A stretch of DNA of 64,000 nucleotides from positions 70,182,501 to 70,246,500 of the forward strand of contig OY720349.1 in NCBI GenBank assembly GCA_963082975.1, written 5' to 3'. Both the position numbers and the translations under genes were made by a program. The first letter of the stretch is position 1, and each line of letters starts with the position of its first letter. Below the pieces are notes generated by a model. It was given only the letters and a program-made list of their open reading frames with translations, was not told the origin of the DNA and did not search any database. The stretch comes from Labia minor. Its lineage: Eukaryota > Arthropoda > Insecta > Dermaptera > Spongiphoridae. Positions 50,468 to 60,242 of this stretch are shown here, piece by piece.

Positions 50468-51039
50468 GTGTGTGAACATGGTCGGCGATTCACACGCCAA
50501 CACATACAGTTATGTGCGTCGATGACCATTCACGTTATTTATCCGAATCTCAACATTACTTTAACACTACTAAATCAATTTAAAATTATTATTGCATTTA
50601 AAACTGCTTTTCTCTACTCCACAGATTTCACTATGCCGAAAAAAAATAACGACCAAAATTTAGACGATATTATTTATTTCATACACCGTTCACTACTGGT
50701 TTATAGCCACACAGGTGCTAATGCACTTGAACGAGGCGAAGATAAAATCCCTCTAATTCTCGGGGGAGATTTTAATGTAAATTTTGGATCTGAGATGATT
50801 CGTTGCCGTTGATCAACTTTCTTCGAGAAACATTTGGTCTGCTTATAAATAACGATCCCAAGGAATCAACAACAAAATCTGGAACTACAATAGATGCTGT
50901 TTTTACACGTTATATAGAAAATATCGAATCACGAACATATATATCTTATTTTAGTTATCACAAGCCATTAATATCAGTATTACCAATTGAAGCACCAACC
51001 GACAATAGTACAGGCAATGTAGATATGATGATAGAGTAG
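50468..51039 (+). pseudogene. Exo-endonuclease-phosphatase domain of a Helitron/Helentron protein, broken
   Basis: Two overlapping frames (50468-50812 and 50803-51039) together read as one domain with a frameshift near 50805. Recognisable parts: LDDIIYFIHRSLLVYSHTGA, then IPLILGGDFNVNF (about 50746-50784; GDFN is the metal/active-site motif of the AP-endonuclease-like family), LINFLRETFGLLINNDPKES, TTIDAVFTRYIENIESRTYI and SYFSYHKPLISVLP (about 50938-50985, the place of the catalytic His box). This combination, with YVSYFSYHKP-type ends, is known from the C-terminal endonuclease of Helentron/Helitron2 proteins. The first ~40 residues may not be coding. Rep and helicase are absent. A LINE endonuclease is a less likely alternative. 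Confidence 0.7.
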
Positions 51040-51710
51040 ATAATAATAATAATAAAGCGAATATTTGTTACGAAAATTTTATACTGTTATATGTCTTTCG
51101 AAATGATCCCTTTATTTTTCTCTATTTCTCTCTCACTCACACTCTCAACTAAAATTTATCTTATTCTCTAGATTGTAAGAAGTTTCACTTCCGCCACGTG
51201 TACGATGCTGCACATTTTGCTTTTTTTTTATTTTTGTTTTTGTTTCCAATAATTAATTACAACTATATTTTAAGTGCATTTTAAGTGTTTCTTGGTTATA
51301 TAAAAATTAAAATATGATTTTTAAACAAATGATATAAACGAGATGTTTTAAATTTTGAATATTTTTTTAAAATTTGTTTTAAATCAAAATTATTGTATTC
51401 TATTATATTTTTTATAATAGGCTTCTTTTTTTATTTTTAATTTTTAATAAATTCTCTTTTTTTGATATGATTTTAATAAAAAATAATATTAAATTGTATA
51501 TAAATTTAAAAATTAGAATATTTGAATTTTTTTTAATTTTAACACATGTAATCACTCATATGCATTAAGAATGGAAAATTTTGAAAATCAACTTGGTATT
51601 AAATTCAGAAAAAAATACTGATATATAGAATATATAGACTATTCGAATATAATTTAAAACTCTTTCTCTCTTTCTATTTTAAATTTTAAATTTGGGTTTA
51701 CATTCAAATT

Positions 51711-53070
51711 GAAAAAGAATCGTCAACCATGTTTGTATTATCGATCTCTTAATGCAAGTGTTATTGTGTCTTCTCTCTTAATGAATTTGAGTTTGATTCC
51801 TGTTGTCTGGTTCTGGTAGCCTTTGGTGGGGAGCCGATGTCCGAGGGGAAGGGAGAGTGTTGGTGGCAGTCTTACATATATAAATTATAAAAATAAATAA
51901 CCATAGCTTTTTTATATGTACATTATATTGTTGGCATCTTCATAGCTATAGTTAGGTATTTTCAAACACTGCATATTTGATACTCATGATTATAATTATT
52001 TATTTTTTAATGAGAATCACTGAAATATATATACTCATCATAATTTCATTAATTTTAATAAAAAAAATAAAAAACCAATAAAATAAAATTAATAGTCGAT
52101 TGTAATTCTTATTTTTAAAATAAATAACAAATAATAATCTTTAAATAGTAAATAATCAAATAAGGAACACTATTCATAAAATTATAACACAATAATATTA
52201 TAACACAACAAAGTAAGCAGTATTTATTATTATATATCTTTTTTTTTTCTTCATAATTAATTTTGCAAATACATATTAAGTTTTAAATAGAAAAACAAGA
52301 TAAAAATAAGATTAGGTCACGTATCTCTTTATAATATCAATTTTATTTGTTTATAAAAATTTGTAAATTCCAGCTCATGTTAAATACTGTTACTTATTTA
52401 GATATAATACTATATATACTGTTATATATGTATATAAGTTAAAGTTAAGGGATTGTAGTTGACATTAGTGTAACCTTTATGAATTGAGTGATCAACAACA
52501 ATAATCTAGGATCTAGGTTGTAAATTGAAAAGTTGCAAATTACCTGAATAGAATAGAACACAATAAAATAAATTTATTTATTCAGGTGACCTAATTCCAC
52601 AAATATTTTCTTTGCTCCTTTCACCCCGCGAGTGGGATTCAAATATTTGTGGTAATTTACACAATCTCTGTCCGAATGTAGGTAGAACCGACATATCCAA
52701 TCCGATTTTAACAATACATTAAGAATGTAGGCGGCAATCTGGCAAATAATTAAATATTAATTAATTTATTATTGATTATATATCTAATAAAATAGAAATA
52801 GAAAATAGATAAAATTTTATTTTTAATTATTTTATTAATTTCAAATTTATTGAGATCTTATAATGAATAATTATGATACCTTGGGTAAATGTGAACCTTT
52901 TATTATATTATTTTTTATTATATTTCTTCCATGTTATAAATAAATAAATAAACTGGAGCATGCATTATAGAACGTTCATACTATAAATCTGTTAATAAAG
53001 AAAATGATAAAAATAAAAAATAATAAAATTTGATATACTGTAAGTATATTGCTGACATCTCAGATAAATA
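51711..53070. other. Intergenic DNA with a hairpin
   Basis: 52597-52652 forms a perfect 12-bp stem (CCACAAATATTT / AAATATTTGTGG) with a ~32-bp GC-richer loop. No coding signal. 51730-51870 is more complex but unrecognised. Confidence 0.45.
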
Positions 53071-53557
53071 TCCAGGGTTATTCTAAATGATGGACCCATT
53101 TTTAAAAATTAAAAAATGTTGAAACAATGGCTATTCCCCCAAATTATGGAAGATTCTCAGGACTTGACTTGATTTTTCAACAGGAAGGAGCTCCACCCCA
53201 TTGGCACTCTCGATGTCGTACGAGGCTTTTTAATTAAAGCTCTACATTTCTGGCCACCAAGATCTCCTGATCTCACCCCATGCGACTATTTCTAATGGGG
53301 TTCTGTTAAGGAAGCTGTTTTCGTCCCGCCTCTACCAACAAATTTGAACGATGTGTGTCGTGCACTCACTAACAGCAGATACACTTGCTTGTATGTGGGA
53401 TGAGTTTGGCTACCACATTGAACACTTGTAATAAATACATTAAAAATACTTTGAAACTTCCTCTTTTCATTGGTATAAAAATTATTCATGTAGCATTTGG
53501 ACTTTAATCAATACGAATTTTTAAAAGTGGGTCCATCATTTAGAATAACCCCCTGGA
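53071..53557 (+). mobile_element. Tc1/mariner-superfamily element, deleted (487 bp), with transposase remnant
   Basis: Terminal inverted repeats of about 35 bp (TCCAGGGTTATTCTAAATGA at left, matched inverted at right with two extra bases), flanked by TA on both sides. The interior is the 3' part of a transposase in shifting frames: FQQEGAPPHWHSRCRTRLFN (about 53177-53236), WPPRSPDLTPCDYF (about 53253-53294, with the last catalytic Asp motif), LPTNLNDVCRALT and VWDEFGYHIEHL (about 53395-53430). Stops and frameshifts are frequent, so it can only move in trans. The minus frame 53292-53489 is a shadow. Confidence 0.85.
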
Positions 53558-53619
53558 TATTAATTTAAAATATTACATTACTTTCCGAACACTTCCTTTC
53601 TATATTATAAATTAAGTCT

Positions 53620-53720
53620 CAGTGTTTCTCAACCTTTTAGTATTTACGGCCCAATTTTCAATCATAATTTTCATCGCACCCCCCCCCTTCCCTCTCCCCA
53701 ACGCATACAATAAAATGAAA
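53620..53720 (+). mobile_element. hAT-like left end, no partner
   Basis: CAGTGTTTCTCAACCTTTTA followed by GTATTTACGGCCC and a C-run matches the start of the hAT at 44988. No matching right end was found downstream. Confidence 0.5.
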
Positions 53721-54988
53721 ACAGTTTTTTTTTGTTTTTTTTAGAACCATTTTAAAAAAAGTCGGAAATGTTGTTTGAGATCCTCTTTACATTCACTGAC
53801 TTTATCAATTTTTTTAAATAATGGGCACACTTGACACTTGGCCATATCGAAAAAAAGAGAAAAGAAGAATAACTAGTTTTCAAATTGGTTAATTATATTA
53901 ATTCCATTTAAATTTTTTCTTATAAATAAATATACGTAATTATTCTATGATGTAATTTCAAATTAATACATTTAGAAAATATTTATTTTTCAATATGAAT
54001 TTATCATATGTTGTGATTTAATCGAATATTATAAATATATACCTATATTATTAGTATTCATACACATATACATTCAACTTTCTTTCACTAGAGGAAATAA
54101 AGTTAATTAATCACAAATATCGATGTAGATGGATTATAACGTTCCTTGGTTAATTATATTAATTATAAAAAAGTTAACATATTAATAGAAATTCTCAAAT
54201 ATCATAAATGATAAATCCCACAATGGAATTAATCAACAAGAAGTGTGTGTAATGGAGAAATTTCAATAAATTTCTAAATGAATGTTCAATAGTTGTCAAA
54301 AAAAAAATACACACAATATCCACGCCCAAATGACTTGGAATTTTATTTTTTTCTCACTAAAAATATAAATAAGAAACTAGGCAATCAATATTACTATATG
54401 CTTATTAATTTGAATTTGAATTTGAAATTCGAGTTTATTTGGTTTAATATTATAATTTATTATTTTTTGACTAGTTTCAGTGACTAAAGAAAAATACATT
54501 TCTTTATAGTTTGTTCAATATAATATGATAATATATAAATTAATATTAATTTGTGTAAAACTTATAATAACTTATAATAATAATAATAATCATAATATAT
54601 TAATAAGTATTTCAATTAATATAACATAACAATTAAAACAAGAAAAATAGATTGAACCCAATGTTCAGACATGGTTGATCCATACATTTCTATGAAGGTG
54701 CATAGAGACCATGTTATTCCTAAGAATCCTATTTTCAAATACAAACCATGTGACAAATTCCTATTCTAAGAATATTAAATATTAGTATTCCATTGAGTGA
54801 CAATAAAATAAAAACAAATATTTAACCCATTCGAATATACAATATAAAGCCAACGACTCGCTCTGACCATGAATCTGTGGTTAAGTTTAATTTAATTTGT
54901 GTGTTATTTTAATTTATCTTCTTTTGCTTGGATAATAAATTTTATTATTTTAAGAAGATTCCTTATAATATTATTTTTTATCTTATTA
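53721..54988. other. AT-rich spacer
   Basis: Nothing coding. 54655-54790 is slightly more complex. Confidence 0.5.
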
Positions 54989-54993
54989 AGTCC

Positions 54994-55891
54994 TGTTTAA
55001 TACATTAACGTAATAATCCCAGCTTCAACGTCGAATGTCTTAGAGAGAGATTCTTATTGTCGTTGGAATTATTACAAGCTATTTTCTCTCGAAAATAGCC
55101 TGAAGAGAGATAGGGTTTTTGATTCTAAGCGATAGGTAATGGTTAGTGATGGTTGGTATCAGGAAATACACTCCAATGTATTCTGTTCAGAGCTTTTATT
55201 TAAACTTATTCATATATTGATACAAACAGAAACCATATACACCTAAACCGGATGGAATCGATCAAACCAGTCCCTTGTTAGGTGCGCCAAAATGAATAAT
55301 ACTAATATATACACATATACAGCATGAAATTGATACAACCAGGTAAATAGGGCCGGAATTTCAATGCTGCCACGCGTCCAATGCACAGAACTGAGACGCT
55401 GCTTCTCTCGTAGACCCGTGTTCGCTCGTAGATGCAATATTCTTCAAATAAAACTCGATGTTCTTGTGAGATGGTCGTAGTCGATCAAAGATAGCTCTTG
55501 CGGGGAAGGAAGAAAGTAAAGGAATAAAATATAGAAAGGAAGAGTTAGAAGGGATTCAGATGGTGGTATCTTCGAGCAAAAGGATCTAAAACACTTTTCT
55601 CAAACAAACTCCTCAAACAAACACTCTTTGCCGTTGATCAAACCACCAAATGAAATCGAAGGAAAAAGCAGGCTCAACGCTGCTGAGAAGAGGTAGAATG
55701 ACTTGCTCAGTTCAAGGCAGGTAAGCGAGTGACCAAAAAGGCCGGGAAAACAGCAAGACTCAGAACAGGACAGGAGGGGGAAAGTCAAGGAAGGGGAAAA
55801 GAGATAAGGCCGGTAGGTTGAAACAGAAAGACTGCCCTCTCGGGGTAGCGCTTCTATTTTTGTGCACATGTGCTTCGAAATGGCTTGTTCA
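54994..55891 (-). repeat. BEL/Pao 3' LTR
   Basis: 898 bp, identical in length to the 5' LTR; the only mismatch I found by eye is at 55790 (G here, C at 61039). On the minus strand AATAAA at 55200-55195 is a candidate polyadenylation signal. Minus frames 55243-55437 and 55600-55914 are LTR readings and are repeated in the other LTR. Confidence 0.95.
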
Positions 55892-55906
55892 CACTCCCCC
55901 CCAAAA
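55892..55906 (-). other. Polypurine tract of the BEL/Pao element
   Basis: On the minus strand TTTTGGGGGGGAGTG abuts the TG of the 3' LTR. This is the expected site and composition of the plus-strand primer. Confidence 0.8.
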
Positions 55907-55973
55907 ATCCACAAAGACTGGATTTTTCCAAATTAAATTAATATAAATGAAATCTAAACTAGGTCGGGAACAA

Positions 55974-56749
55974 TTAGGAGTTTGTTAACGGGTCTGAGGT
56001 AAATCCTTTAGTTTTGACTTTGACAACTCTTACGACGTTATCTTTGCCAGGCAGTGTCTCTACGACTCGTGCCATAGGCCAATGGGAAGGGGTCACGTTA
56101 TTCTCTTTCAAAATCACTAATTGATTTTCGCTTACATTAGGAGTATTAGATTTATATAGGCTCTGAAGAGAAGAAAGATATTCCCGGGACCATTTGTCCC
56201 AAAAATGTTGAACATATTCTTCTGTAGTTGGAATCGCCTTGATAATCTGATGTCTTTGGAGGGGATTTCCGATTCTAAGGAGGGGAGTTGTTTCAAAGGA
56301 GCACCGATCATATAATGACCGGGGGACAAGTAGTCAAAACTATCGGGGTCGAAAGTAAGAGGGGTCTGGGAGAGTGAATTTAATATTTCCTCAATTTGGC
56401 ACAAAATGTTTTCTATTTCAGATATCGTCAATATCTGATTTGTAACAACCCGATTTAAATGAAACCTGGCGGATTTAACATCCGCCTCCCATAATCCACC
56501 GAAATTAGGTGAGTAAGGGGGAATATATTTCCAAGTTACTCGATTTTCACTTAGAAAATCACTTACAATTTTGAATTTAATATGAGACGTTAATGTGTTC
56601 AGCTCAGATTGAATTATTTTATCTGCGGATATAAAGGTAGTTCCGTTATCACTATAAATGAGAGAGGAGAGGCCCCGACGGGAAATAAATCTTTTAAAAC
56701 AGTTCAAAAAGGTCTCGGTCGTAAGATCGACACATAACTCCAAATGCAT
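55974..56749 (-). pseudogene. BEL/Pao integrase, C-terminal half, frameshifted
   Basis: The frame 56132-56749 (205 codons) begins MHLELCVDLTTETF and contains the rve integrase core: the second Asp in IYSDNGTTF (residue 34 of this frame) and the Glu in PPYSPNFGGLWEADVKS (residue 88). A single-base frameshift, probably in the C-run near 56282-56290, sends the frame to a premature stop at 56132. The true C-terminal sequence continues in another frame to a TAA at 55974-55976 and includes WDKWSREYLSSLQSLYK, typical of the Pao integrase end. Upstream, only a TGA and four codons separate this frame from the gag-pol frame, so the two were one protein. Confidence 0.9.
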
Positions 56750-56761
56750 GGCATTAGAGAA

Positions 56762-59677
56762 TCATACAAATACACAAGCATATGCCTTCACAGGTTTTGA
56801 TCCTCTAGTGAGTTTGATATGTATAAAAAAGGGTCCGAAGAAATCAATTCCAGTGACGCCAAATGGTCTCGAAGGAGTCACTATAGGAAGAATTCTGATG
56901 ACCCACAATGTACAATACAAACCCGTAGGCTTGTTCGCTAGCATCCGAAAAACCAAAAGTTTATAAGAATCGCATTTGTCACATGTAATTAGTTGAGGAA
57001 GAGTAAAATTTGAAATAAGGGGGATTGCTTGTCTGAAATGAAACCAAAGGCTTTGAAACGCATCGGGCACCTCATCGTCCCAATCTAGATTCAAACGCCA
57101 AAGTTTCAGGAAAATGATTTTAAATGAAATTAAACAAGGAGCAATCCATCCCAGAGGATGATAAACTTTTGCTAGATCTGATAAAATTGATCTTTTCGTT
57201 AGCTTAATGGAAGTAGGAATTGTAAATTTATAACCAAAGGGGTCGGTGTCAGTGTCCCACGAAAGTCCCAATATGCAAGTGCTGTCTGCCATTTCCACAC
57301 ACTTTGAGTTATTTGTTAAAATATCCCTTTTTATAAGTGGATCTAAAACGAATTGTGAGTTGGAGGACCATTTATCTAAATAAAAATGAGCGCTATTTAA
57401 AACCTGATTTAGCTGTCTAGTTAATTGTATTAAATCTTTTTCCATATAGGCGCCAAGTAAAAAATCATTCACCTGCCTATTTGAAACAGGATGTAATTTT
57501 TCGATAAATTTCGATTCAATTAGTTCCTTCATATAATTTTTATAAAGATTAAAAAATTTCGAATTTTTACTAAAACGGATTTCTTGGGATTGAAAAGTTT
57601 TCAATGCGGTGATGTAAGAATTGCCTAAGTTTGGAGGGTCCTTTTTAAATGGTAAATTTACTTGAATGTGACCATCGGGAAGAATTTTAACGGATTTTTT
57701 AAAAAGAGTTTCGTCTCGAGATGGAGGTGTCTTAATAGACGAGGGGATCGATTCTAATGCCCAAAGCTTTTGAAAATCATTGTAAATTTGAAGCTGATCG
57801 GAAGTGGTTTGTTTAGCATTTTCCTCTTTTAAAATAAAATTCCTACATTTCTCCTCTGAAGGTAAAGCATCTCCATATACCACCCAACCAAGTGTTGTGT
57901 TTTGTGCCAAAGAATTTCCATGAGGAGATTTCACAATACCTCCTTGCAATAGTTTCGTATAAAGAGACACTCCAATCAAAATATTAATATTTTTCGGGAT
58001 ATAAAAATTGGGATCAGACAAGAAGTAATTTTTTAAATAATCGAATTGGGATTTTTGCAACGGTTTAGCAGGAATTTTGAAATTAAAATTATTGATAATA
58101 TTAAAATGTTCTTGAATTTTGTAATGATGATCGATTGGAGAACCCAACGTTAGTAAAACGGCATTGGTCGAATGAGCTAAACAAACATCATGAAGGCCAC
58201 TAATTTTAGTATTACTTCTGATTGACTCTAATCCTAAAAATGAAACTAAATTCGAGGAAATAAGACAGACTTCAGATCCAGAATCTATAAAGGCATTTAA
58301 TGTAATGGGTCTGTTTTTCGAATCTCTAGCTATCAAAGTCACTCTGCCAAGCAGGGAAGTAAAACTACTATTTGATGGAAAGGAAGAAAGGGCGTTATTC
58401 GATTTAGAAACCTCTGGGTTAGTATTTTCTGACTCGCCAGCTTTCTTTCTTGGAGAGGGGGTGCTCAAGTGGTCATTATCGAAATGGAGTAAGGCATTGT
58501 GTGACCGTTGGCAGGAAGGGCAATTTTTATACGAACAGGTGGAGGCATGGTGAGCAGGGCTAAAGCATTTGAAGCACAGTTTGTTAGAGGATACCCAAGC
58601 GTACCTCTCTCTGACTGCTTTGTTAAGGAATTGGGTGCAAGTGAAAAGCTTGTGGGACTTTTGACACATGGGACATGGAACTGTTGAAGGCCGGGTAGAG
58701 GATAAATTGAAATTATGTCTTAGGCTATGCTGCCTGGGAATTCTGGGAACTATCTCACGCGTTCTCGAAGGTCCATCGATACTTCGAGGTGCTGACTCGC
58801 TCATGGCAGCAGTGTGCAGTTGCAGGAATGACAATATCGTCTCATATTCGGGAATGTCCTCATCATTCCCAATGGTAAGGATCCACTTGTGTCTCAGCTC
58901 TGGCGTCATTTTCTGCGTGATAATTCGTGCAATGATTGGATTCCATTCCTTTACATTGCAACCCAGGTTGATCAATTGCATAATGTTTTCCTTAAAAATA
59001 ATAAACAAATTATTAATATCACTCGCATTATCATGCCTCATCGGCGAACAATTTAACATTTTATCGAGCAATGAAAATATTATGGTCCTCTTTTTAAAAT
59101 ATTTGGATTTCAACATTGTTACCGCTACCGTATAATTTTCCTTATTAATTGTAAGGTTTTTAATTAAATCTAATGGTTCGGAAATCAAGCAAGATTTTAA
59201 ATATTGCAATTTGTCAATTTCGCTCAAAGATCCATTTTGATCTATTGCATTTTCAAATGCTGCCCAAAAAGAACACCAATTTAAAATATCTCCAGAAAAG
59301 CTGGGCAATTTGAATTTAGGTAACTCAATGTTACTTCTATAATTTGCAATATTTTGTTCCTGCTTGATTTCCTTTGTACAAGGCTCCATTGAATACATGA
59401 GATCATTGACTACATCAATGTGTCCGGAGGCTTCTTTCAATAAATTATTGCAAATCGGATCATCTTTTAACCCATTCAAGATTATCTCGGTTCGGAAAGC
59501 TATCAATTCCTTTACTAATGAAGTGCCTTGGCCCATTAATCGTTGAAAGTGGCATTCTTTCAACGAATCTTTGCGTTTATTTGCAATTGAATTAAAATCC
59601 TCTGATGATGCCTCCAGCACATACCACCTTGCAGTCAATGTCTCTGTTGTTAAAGCCATTTTACTTATCTTAAACAA
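56762..59677 (-). CDS. BEL/Pao Gag-protease-pol polyprotein, internally deleted (971 aa)
   Basis: One continuous frame. The start is M1 or, more likely, M7 (MALTTETL). Gag region of the DUF1759 type at about residues 115-290 (LPKFKLPSFSGDILNWCSFW). Three cysteine-rich zinc-knuckle-like motifs at 335-398 (CPMCQKSHKLFTC, CFKCFSPAHHASTC, CPSCQRSH). DUF1758 aspartic protease with FIDSGSEVCLI (Asp465), ending near GWVVYGDA. The RT entry region ends at HPVSN (about 732) and joins straight to QVNDFLLGA, so the palm before the YVDD box is gone and the box reads VND. The RT thumb/connection follows (DLAKVYHPLGWIAP). At about 893 a second junction removes RNase H and leads into the integrase CxxC (CDKC) and TGIDFFGPF, the first catalytic Asp. 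The frame ends at a TGA (56762-56764) that interrupts the integrase. Gag and protease look intact. Plus-strand frames at 56658, 58305, 58668 and 59364 are shadows. Confidence 0.95.
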   Translation of the reverse strand: MFKISKMALTTETLTARWYVLEASSEDFNSIANKRKDSLKECHFQRLMGQGTSLVKELIAFRTEIILNGLKDDPICNNLLKEASGHIDVVNDLMYSMEPCTKEIKQEQNIANYRSNIELPKFKLPSFSGDILNWCSFWAAFENAIDQNGSLSEIDKLQYLKSCLISEPLDLIKNLTINKENYTVAVTMLKSKYFKKRTIIFSLLDKMLNCSPMRHDNASDINNLFIIFKENIMQLINLGCNVKEWNPIIARIITQKMTPELRHKWILTIGNDEDIPEYETILSFLQLHTAAMSESAPRSIDGPSRTREIVPRIPRQHSLRHNFNLSSTRPSTVPCPMCQKSHKLFTCTQFLNKAVRERYAWVSSNKLCFKCFSPAHHASTCSYKNCPSCQRSHNALLHFDNDHLSTPSPRKKAGESENTNPEVSKSNNALSSFPSNSSFTSLLGRVTLIARDSKNRPITLNAFIDSGSEVCLISSNLVSFLGLESIRSNTKISGLHDVCLAHSTNAVLLTLGSPIDHHYKIQEHFNIINNFNFKIPAKPLQKSQFDYLKNYFLSDPNFYIPKNINILIGVSLYTKLLQGGIVKSPHGNSLAQNTTLGWVVYGDALPSEEKCRNFILKEENAKQTTSDQLQIYNDFQKLWALESIPSSIKTPPSRDETLFKKSVKILPDGHIQVNLPFKKDPPNLGNSYITALKTFQSQEIRFSKNSKFFNLYKNYMKELIESKFIEKLHPVSNRQVNDFLLGAYMEKDLIQLTRQLNQVLNSAHFYLDKWSSNSQFVLDPLIKRDILTNNSKCVEMADSTCILGLSWDTDTDPFGYKFTIPTSIKLTKRSILSDLAKVYHPLGWIAPCLISFKIIFLKLWRLNLDWDDEVPDAFQSLWFHFRQAIPLISNFTLPQLITCDKCDSYKLLVFRMLANKPTGLYCTLWVIRILPIVTPSRPFGVTGIDFFGPFFIHIKLTRGSKPVKAYACVFV

Positions 59678-60221
59678 AAAATTAAAAGAATTTTACCAAT
59701 TTATAAATAAAGAAAATAATTAAAAGAAAGCAAGTTGAGTTAAAGAATTATATATATAAATAGAATTTAAAATTTATGAGAAAGTAATTTTTGAATTAAA
59801 TTAATTGAATTAAAACTAAAAATATATTACAAACAATTTTCAAGAACTATTAAACAATAAAAATTTATATATATAATAATTTAATGTTGTGGCTATCTCG
59901 AAACCACGTGGACTCTTTTAAACAAAAAATCAAATTTAAATTAAAGAAAAAATTAAATTTTAAACAAAAAATATTAAAAATAAATTAATAAAATTAATTT
60001 ATTAGTGTGGATAGAAAATAATTCCAAATTGAATTAAGTTATACTTGTATATATGTATATAATTTCCGAAAAGCAATATGGCGCTGGTCACCTGATCACG
60101 TTGTTTACTTATGCCAGCAAGCGACTCGACGCTGTGTTTGCCAAGATGGCGGAGATCACGTGATGACGCTCAAATTATACCAACCAAAGCACACCAACCA
60201 CCAACAAATCGCTCAAATCAG
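59678..60221 (-). other. BEL/Pao leader between primer-binding site and gag
   Basis: About 540 bp of untranslated leader. Near the LTR it has plus-strand words AATATGGCGC (60078-60087), CCAAGATGGCGG (60140-60151) and ATCACGTGAT (60154-60163), resembling YY1/Pho sites and an E-box. The rest is AT-rich. Confidence 0.6.
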
Positions 60222-60242
60222 TCCTTGTTCGAGGGCGCCAAA
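60222..60242 (-). other. Primer-binding site of the BEL/Pao element
   Basis: On the minus strand, immediately after the 5' LTR, the sequence runs TTTGGCGCCCTCGAACAAGG. Its complement, ending in GGGCGCCA, resembles the 3' end of a lysine tRNA with two extra bases. The tRNA identity is tentative. Confidence 0.6.

Larger units (their letters stand above)
48745..51220 (+). mobile_element. Element H: Helentron-like remnant with endonuclease domain (2.48 kb)
   Basis: Starts with GAAGTGAAACTTCTT (48745-48759). The same 15-mer recurs inverted, AAGAAGTTTCACTTC, at 51177-51191, followed by a small hairpin (GTGTA...TGCAC, 51198-51213) and an end in a T-run. The layout is that of families A and B. Inside, in order: a 20-bp palindrome, three ~47-bp repeats, an 18-bp palindrome, a 74-bp inverted repeat, a 131-bp tandem array, and an endonuclease pseudogene. 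The insertion is demonstrated by the matching uninterrupted sequence near 62262-62275. No Rep or helicase segment was recognised. Confidence 0.65.
47129..51710 (+). mobile_element. Helitron body split by three later insertions
   Basis: The 5' end TCTATATA (47129-47136, after A) is separated from its continuation AAGGTTTTTGTCTGCAC (47513 onward) by copy B6. The body then runs to 48022, is split by B7 (48023-48663), continues 48664-48744, is split by element H (48745-51220), and continues 51221-51710. The pieces match 61954-63380 in order; 47830-48000 also matches 8110-8310 inverted. No CTAG end was found after 51710, so the 3' part is lost or diverged. Confidence 0.65.

Noticed and set aside
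55243-55914. Minus-strand frames of 64 and 104 codons, repeated near 60492 and 60849
   Set aside because: They lie in the two LTRs and are not part of gag-pol; their duplication only reflects LTR identity.
58305-59546. Plus-strand frames of 60-155 codons
   Set aside because: Antisense shadows of the BEL/Pao polyprotein.
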